Below are positions 60,604-64,000 of a stretch of 64,000 nt of DNA, piece after piece. Under the pieces are notes generated by a model. That model had not been told where the DNA came from. It did not search any database and worked only from the letters and a program-made list of their open reading frames with translations. The stretch is from Deltaproteobacteria bacterium. GTDB lineage: Bacteria; Desulfobacterota; GWC2-55-46. A program made the translations under genes and the position numbers. Within the stretch, counting starts at the first letter, position 1, and each line of letters begins with the position of its first letter. The stretch is from the NCBI GenBank assembly GCA_016182655.1, contig JACPGB010000028.1, positions 1 to 64,000 of the forward strand. The letters run 5' to 3'.

Positions 60604-62433
60604 ATGAAAATAGGAGCGAGGTACCTCGATGGAGAGACCGAGTTTACGGTCTGGGCCCCGCTGAGGGAGAGGGTGACGGTCGAGTATTCGGCGCCGGGCA
60701 AGCGGGTCCCAAGGCAACTCGACCTTGAACGAGAGGGGTCCGGGTACTGGAGGGCGCTTGTCGAGGGCGCCGGGCCAGGCACGCTTTATTCTTTCATCCT
60801 CGACGGCAAGGAGCGCAGACCCGACCCCGCTTCCCGCTCCCAGCCCAAAGGGGTGAACGGCCCCTCCGAGGTCGTGGACCACGCATACCAATGGCGGGAC
60901 TCTTCCTGGAAAGGGATAACGCCCGCCGGGATGGTCATCTACGAGATACACACAGGCTCATTCACCCCCGAAGGCACTTTTGAGGCAATGATCCCGAGGC
61001 TCGGGGAGTTGAGCGCCCTTGGCGTCAACGCAATCGAGCTCATGCCGGTCGCCCAGTTCCCCGGGACAAGGAACTGGGGCTATGACGGGGTATTCCCGTT
61101 TGCCGCCCAGGACTCATACGGGGGGCCGGGAGGACTCAAGCGCCTCGTGGACGAGTGCCACATGGCAGGCATCGCAATCATACTCGACGTCGTATACAAC
61201 CACCTCGGCCCCGAGGGGAACTGCCTCCACTCGTTCGGCCCGTATTTTACGGACAGGTATAAAACGCCATGGGGGCAGGCCGTAAACTTCGACGGTCCGT
61301 TTAGCGATGAGGTGCGGAACTTCTTCATCGAGAACGCCATGCACTGGTTCGAGGACTGCCATGTGGACGCGCTCCGGCTCGACGCCGTCCACGCCATATA
61401 TGATTTCAGCGCGACGACCTTTCTCGTCGCGCTCGGCAGGCGCGTAAGGGCGTTCTCGAAAGAGGCCGGGAGGCCCTTTTACATCTTCGCCGAGAGCGAC
61501 CGGAACGACCCCTCGCTCGTCAGGGACGAACGCCTCGGCGGAGCGGGCCTCGACGGGCTCTGGTGCGACGACTTCCACCACTCGCTCCACGCGCTCGTTA
61601 CAGGCGAGCGGGACGGGTACTACGAGGACTTCGGGGAGATCGGCCAGCTCGAGCGCGCATTCAAGGAAGGGTTCGTCTACTCGGGCCAGTACTCGAAGTA
61701 CCGGAAAAAGTCCTTCGGGGCGCCTTTGACCGATGTAGAGCCCTCGCGGCTCGTCGTATTTTCAGAGAACCACGACCAGGCAGGCAACCGCATGCTCGGC
61801 GAGAGGCTCTCCAGCCTCGTCTCGTTCGAGGCCCTGAAACTCGTTGCCGGGGCCGTCATCCTCTCGCCGTTCATCCCGCTCCTTTTCATGGGCGAGGAAT
61901 ACGGCGAGGACGCGCCGTTCCTTTATTTCACGAGCCATGCCGGCAGAGAGCTCGCGGAGGCCGCCGCGCGCGGCAGGGCCGAGGAGTTCCGTGCATTCCA
62001 ATGGAAAGGCGCTCCCCCGGACCCCAACAGCGAAGATACATTTCTTAAGACGAGACTCGACTGGAAAAAGGGAGAGACGGGCAGAGGCCGGATGCTCAGG
62101 GAGTTCTACAGGGCCCTGATAGAGATCAGGAAGACCGCTCCGGCCCTTGCCGGAGCGTCATGGGACTCGGTCGAGGCCGCCTCCGAAAAAACGCTCCTCT
62201 ATCTCCATAGGCGGAGCAATGACGCAAAAGCGCTCGCTGTCTTCAACTTCGGCAAAGAGGCCTCGACGGCAAGCATACCGCCTGTCTCCGGGAGGTGGCT
62301 TCGCGCGATCGCTTCCTCCGACCCTCTGTGGGGAGGGACAAGCGAGGGGCTCATGACCCCGCCGTGGATAGACGGCCCCGGGGCCTTAATGCTCTCCCCC
62401 GAGTCCTTCGTCCTTTACATAAAGGAGGGCTGA
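60604..62433 (+). CDS. treZ: Malto-oligosyltrehalose trehalohydrolase TreZ
   Basis: 609 residues of GH13. It releases trehalose from maltooligosyl-trehalose made by TreY. N-terminal CBM48-like domain (YLDGETEFTVWAPLRERVTVEY), then the barrel: YEIHTGSFTPEGTF, DVVYNHLGPEGN, ALRLDAVHAIYD (nucleophile Asp), YIFAESDRND (acid Glu) and VVFSENHDQAGNR (transition-state Asp). The end overlaps the GH57 gene start by 1 nt (TGATG), so both are co-translated. TreY is not in the window. Confidence 0.94.
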   Translation: MKIGARYLDGETEFTVWAPLRERVTVEYSAPGKRVPRQLDLEREGSGYWRALVEGAGPGTLYSFILDGKERRPDPASRSQPKGVNGPSEVVDHAYQWRDSSWKGITPAGMVIYEIHTGSFTPEGTFEAMIPRLGELSALGVNAIELMPVAQFPGTRNWGYDGVFPFAAQDSYGGPGGLKRLVDECHMAGIAIILDVVYNHLGPEGNCLHSFGPYFTDRYKTPWGQAVNFDGPFSDEVRNFFIENAMHWFEDCHVDALRLDAVHAIYDFSATTFLVALGRRVRAFSKEAGRPFYIFAESDRNDPSLVRDERLGGAGLDGLWCDDFHHSLHALVTGERDGYYEDFGEIGQLERAFKEGFVYSGQYSKYRKKSFGAPLTDVEPSRLVVFSENHDQAGNRMLGERLSSLVSFEALKLVAGAVILSPFIPLLFMGEEYGEDAPFLYFTSHAGRELAEAAARGRAEEFRAFQWKGAPPDPNSEDTFLKTRLDWKKGETGRGRMLREFYRALIEIRKTAPALAGASWDSVEAASEKTLLYLHRRSNDAKALAVFNFGKEASTASIPPVSGRWLRAIASSDPLWGGTSEGLMTPPWIDGPGALMLSPESFVLYIKEG

Positions 62434-64000
62434 TGGACAAATACGTATGCATACACGGCCACTTCTACCAGCCGCCGAGGGAGAACCCGTGGCTCGAGGA
62501 GATAGAACTGCAGGACTCGGCCTACCCGTATCACGACTGGAACGAGAGGATATCGGTCGAGTGCTACGGCCCGAACGCCAGGGCGCGCATATTGGGCGAG
62601 GGGCTCGTCGTCATCGACATCATAAACAACTACTCGAAGATAAGCTTCAACTTCGGCCCGACACTCCTCTCAGACCTCGAAAAAAGGCGGCCCGACGTCT
62701 ACAGGTCGGTCATAGAGGCCGACAGGCTGAGCATGGCAAACTTCTCGGGCCACGGCTCGGCCATCGCCCAGGTCTATAACCACATGATAATGCCGCTCGC
62801 GAACAAAAGGGACAAGGAGACGCAGGTCCGCTGGGGGATAGAGGACTTCAGAAAAAGGTTCGGAAGGGACCCCGAGGGCATGTGGCTCCCCGAGACGGCC
62901 GTGGACCCCGAGACACTCGACATACTCGTCTCTCACGGAATAAAATTCACGGTGCTCGCTCCCAGGCAGGCGAAGAGGACGAAGAAGCCCGCCAAGGGCG
63001 CGCGGTGGAAGGAGTCCGAGGTCGACACGCGCCTCCCCTACCTCGTGGAGCTCCCGTCGGGCAAGAACATCGCGGTATTCTTCTACGACGGAGAGATCGC
63101 CCACGAGGTGAGCTTCGGCGGGCTCCTCTATAACGGCGAGGCGTTCGCGAGGCGCATGACCTCCCCTGCCCATCAGGACGGGACGCCCTACTGCGTCTCC
63201 ATAGCCACCGACGGAGAGACCTTCGGCCATCACCACAAGTACGGGGAGATGGCGCTCGCCTACTGCCTCCACTCGATCGAATCGAACAAGCTCGCCAGTC
63301 TCACGAACTTCGGAGCGTTCCTGGAGAAACATCCGCCTGAGCACCTCGCCGAGGTCCACGAGAACTCGTCATGGAGCTGCGCCCACGGCGTGGAGAGGTG
63401 GAGGGACGACTGCGGCTGCAACTCCGGGACGCGCGGCGGCTGGAACCAGCAATGGAGGAAGCCGCTCAGGGAGGCGCTCGACTGGCTACGTGACTCGCTC
63501 TCTCCTGTTTACGAGGAGGAGGGGGCGAAGTACCTGAAAGACCCGTGGGGAGCGAGAGACGCGTACATCGGCGTCATCCTCGACAGGTCGAGGGAGAGCG
63601 TTGACGCATTTTTCGGCTCCCACGCCTCCCGGGAGCTTTCGGAGCCCGAGAGGATAGAGGCGATAAAGCTCCTCGAGATGCAGAGGAACGCGCTCCTCAT
63701 GTACACGAGTTGCGGCTGGTTCTTCGACGAGGTCTCGGGGATAGAGACCGTGCAGGTCATGCAGTACGCCGCGCGCGCCATACAGCTCGCCGAGGAGGCC
63801 AGGGGGGTCGCGCTCGAAAATGAATTCATGAAGAGGCTCGAATCCGCGCCATCGAACGTCTACGCCAACGGTAGATCGGCCTACGAGATGTTCGCCGCGA
63901 ACGCGCGCATCGATCTTGAGCGGGTCGGGATGCACTACGCCATATCTTCCCTATTCGACGAATACGGCAAGAGCGCGCCCATCTACTGCTACGACACGGA
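62433..64000 (+). CDS. GH57-family glycoside hydrolase (DUF3536), 3' end beyond window
   Basis: Open from the ATG at 62433 to the window edge (522 codons), absent from the ORF track because it has no stop here. It begins MDKYVCIHGHFYQPPRENPW, the GH57 HxH start. MWLPETAVD carries the expected nucleophile Glu and ATDGETFGHHHK the acid Asp. Then HENSSWSCAHGVERWRDDCG and GWNQQWRKPL, typical of DUF3536 proteins. These act on alpha-glucans. AAAGGAGGG precedes the start inside treZ, suggesting a shared role in glycogen/trehalose metabolism. Confidence 0.93.
   Translation, partial: MDKYVCIHGHFYQPPRENPWLEEIELQDSAYPYHDWNERISVECYGPNARARILGEGLVVIDIINNYSKISFNFGPTLLSDLEKRRPDVYRSVIEADRLSMANFSGHGSAIAQVYNHMIMPLANKRDKETQVRWGIEDFRKRFGRDPEGMWLPETAVDPETLDILVSHGIKFTVLAPRQAKRTKKPAKGARWKESEVDTRLPYLVELPSGKNIAVFFYDGEIAHEVSFGGLLYNGEAFARRMTSPAHQDGTPYCVSIATDGETFGHHHKYGEMALAYCLHSIESNKLASLTNFGAFLEKHPPEHLAEVHENSSWSCAHGVERWRDDCGCNSGTRGGWNQQWRKPLREALDWLRDSLSPVYEEEGAKYLKDPWGARDAYIGVILDRSRESVDAFFGSHASRELSEPERIEAIKLLEMQRNALLMYTSCGWFFDEVSGIETVQVMQYAARAIQLAEEARGVALENEFMKRLESAPSNVYANGRSAYEMFAANARIDLERVGMHYAISSLFDEYGKSAPIYCYDT

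Overview
The window is GC-rich chromosomal DNA from a bacterium of deltaproteobacterial grade (Desulfobacterota, Nitrospirota or a relative). Pointers are the zapA / 6S-like RNA / ygfA order, an archaeal-type split glutamate synthase linked to Hdr-like proteins, a membrane pyrophosphatase, HrcA-GrpE-DnaJ, many PAS and two-component proteins, and several families of dispersed palindromic intergenic repeats. No database search was possible, so the taxonomy is inference. There is no prophage, no CRISPR array and no intact IS element.

Layout, mostly minus strand. 1-4.6 kb: start of tyrS, a small membrane protein, YmdB-like phosphodiesterase, RNase Y, 5-formyl-THF cyclo-ligase, a candidate 6S RNA, ZapA and a ZapB-like coiled coil. 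4.9-10.5 kb: a nitrogen/redox operon of ferredoxin, HdrB-like, HdrC-like and three separate glutamate synthase modules, with 120-bp palindromic repeats between modules. 10.7-15.6 kb: methyltransferase, aldehyde dehydrogenase, an AT-rich orphan ORF and HflX, whose start seems to be AUC. 15.7-26.5 kb: RibD-like reductase, sensor kinase, DNA polymerase IV, response regulator, MFS transporter, thioredoxin-like protein, PsiE, PilZ protein, SUMF1-type protein and a methyltransferase. 26.6-27.5 kb: HepT/MntA toxin-antitoxin pair lying between tRNA-Ala(CGC) and a duplicated 3' end of that tRNA.

27.7-38.9 kb: NAD-dependent epimerase-like protein, response regulator, histidine kinase, GalT, DksA-like protein, MoaC, an LpoA-like periplasmic protein, DnaJ, GrpE, HrcA (no dnaK between grpE and dnaJ), HemW and a CBS-domain protein. 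38.9-42.3 kb: a ZTP-type riboswitch with promoter and overlapping terminator in front of a CPA2 cation/proton antiporter, then a DUF2156 protein and a small secreted protein. 42.3-43.6 kb is a gene-free, repeat-filled stretch.

44.3-50.4 kb is the most unusual part. It is a compact minus-strand operon encoding a soluble Ycf46-like AAA+ ATPase fused to an FtsH-type (M41) zinc protease, a DUF1257 (Ycf35-like) protein, a DUF2997 protein, an NrdG-like radical SAM enzyme and a large Hsp70-like ATPase with an N-terminal helical-repeat region. I infer an undescribed chaperone/protease module with a radical-SAM modification step. The rest holds a DUF1328 peptide, DedA, a GT-C/TPR membrane protein, beta-carbonic anhydrase, K+-independent-type H+-pyrophosphatase, a PAS-GGDEF-EAL protein, and trehalohydrolase TreZ with a following GH57 (DUF3536) glycosidase cut by the window end.
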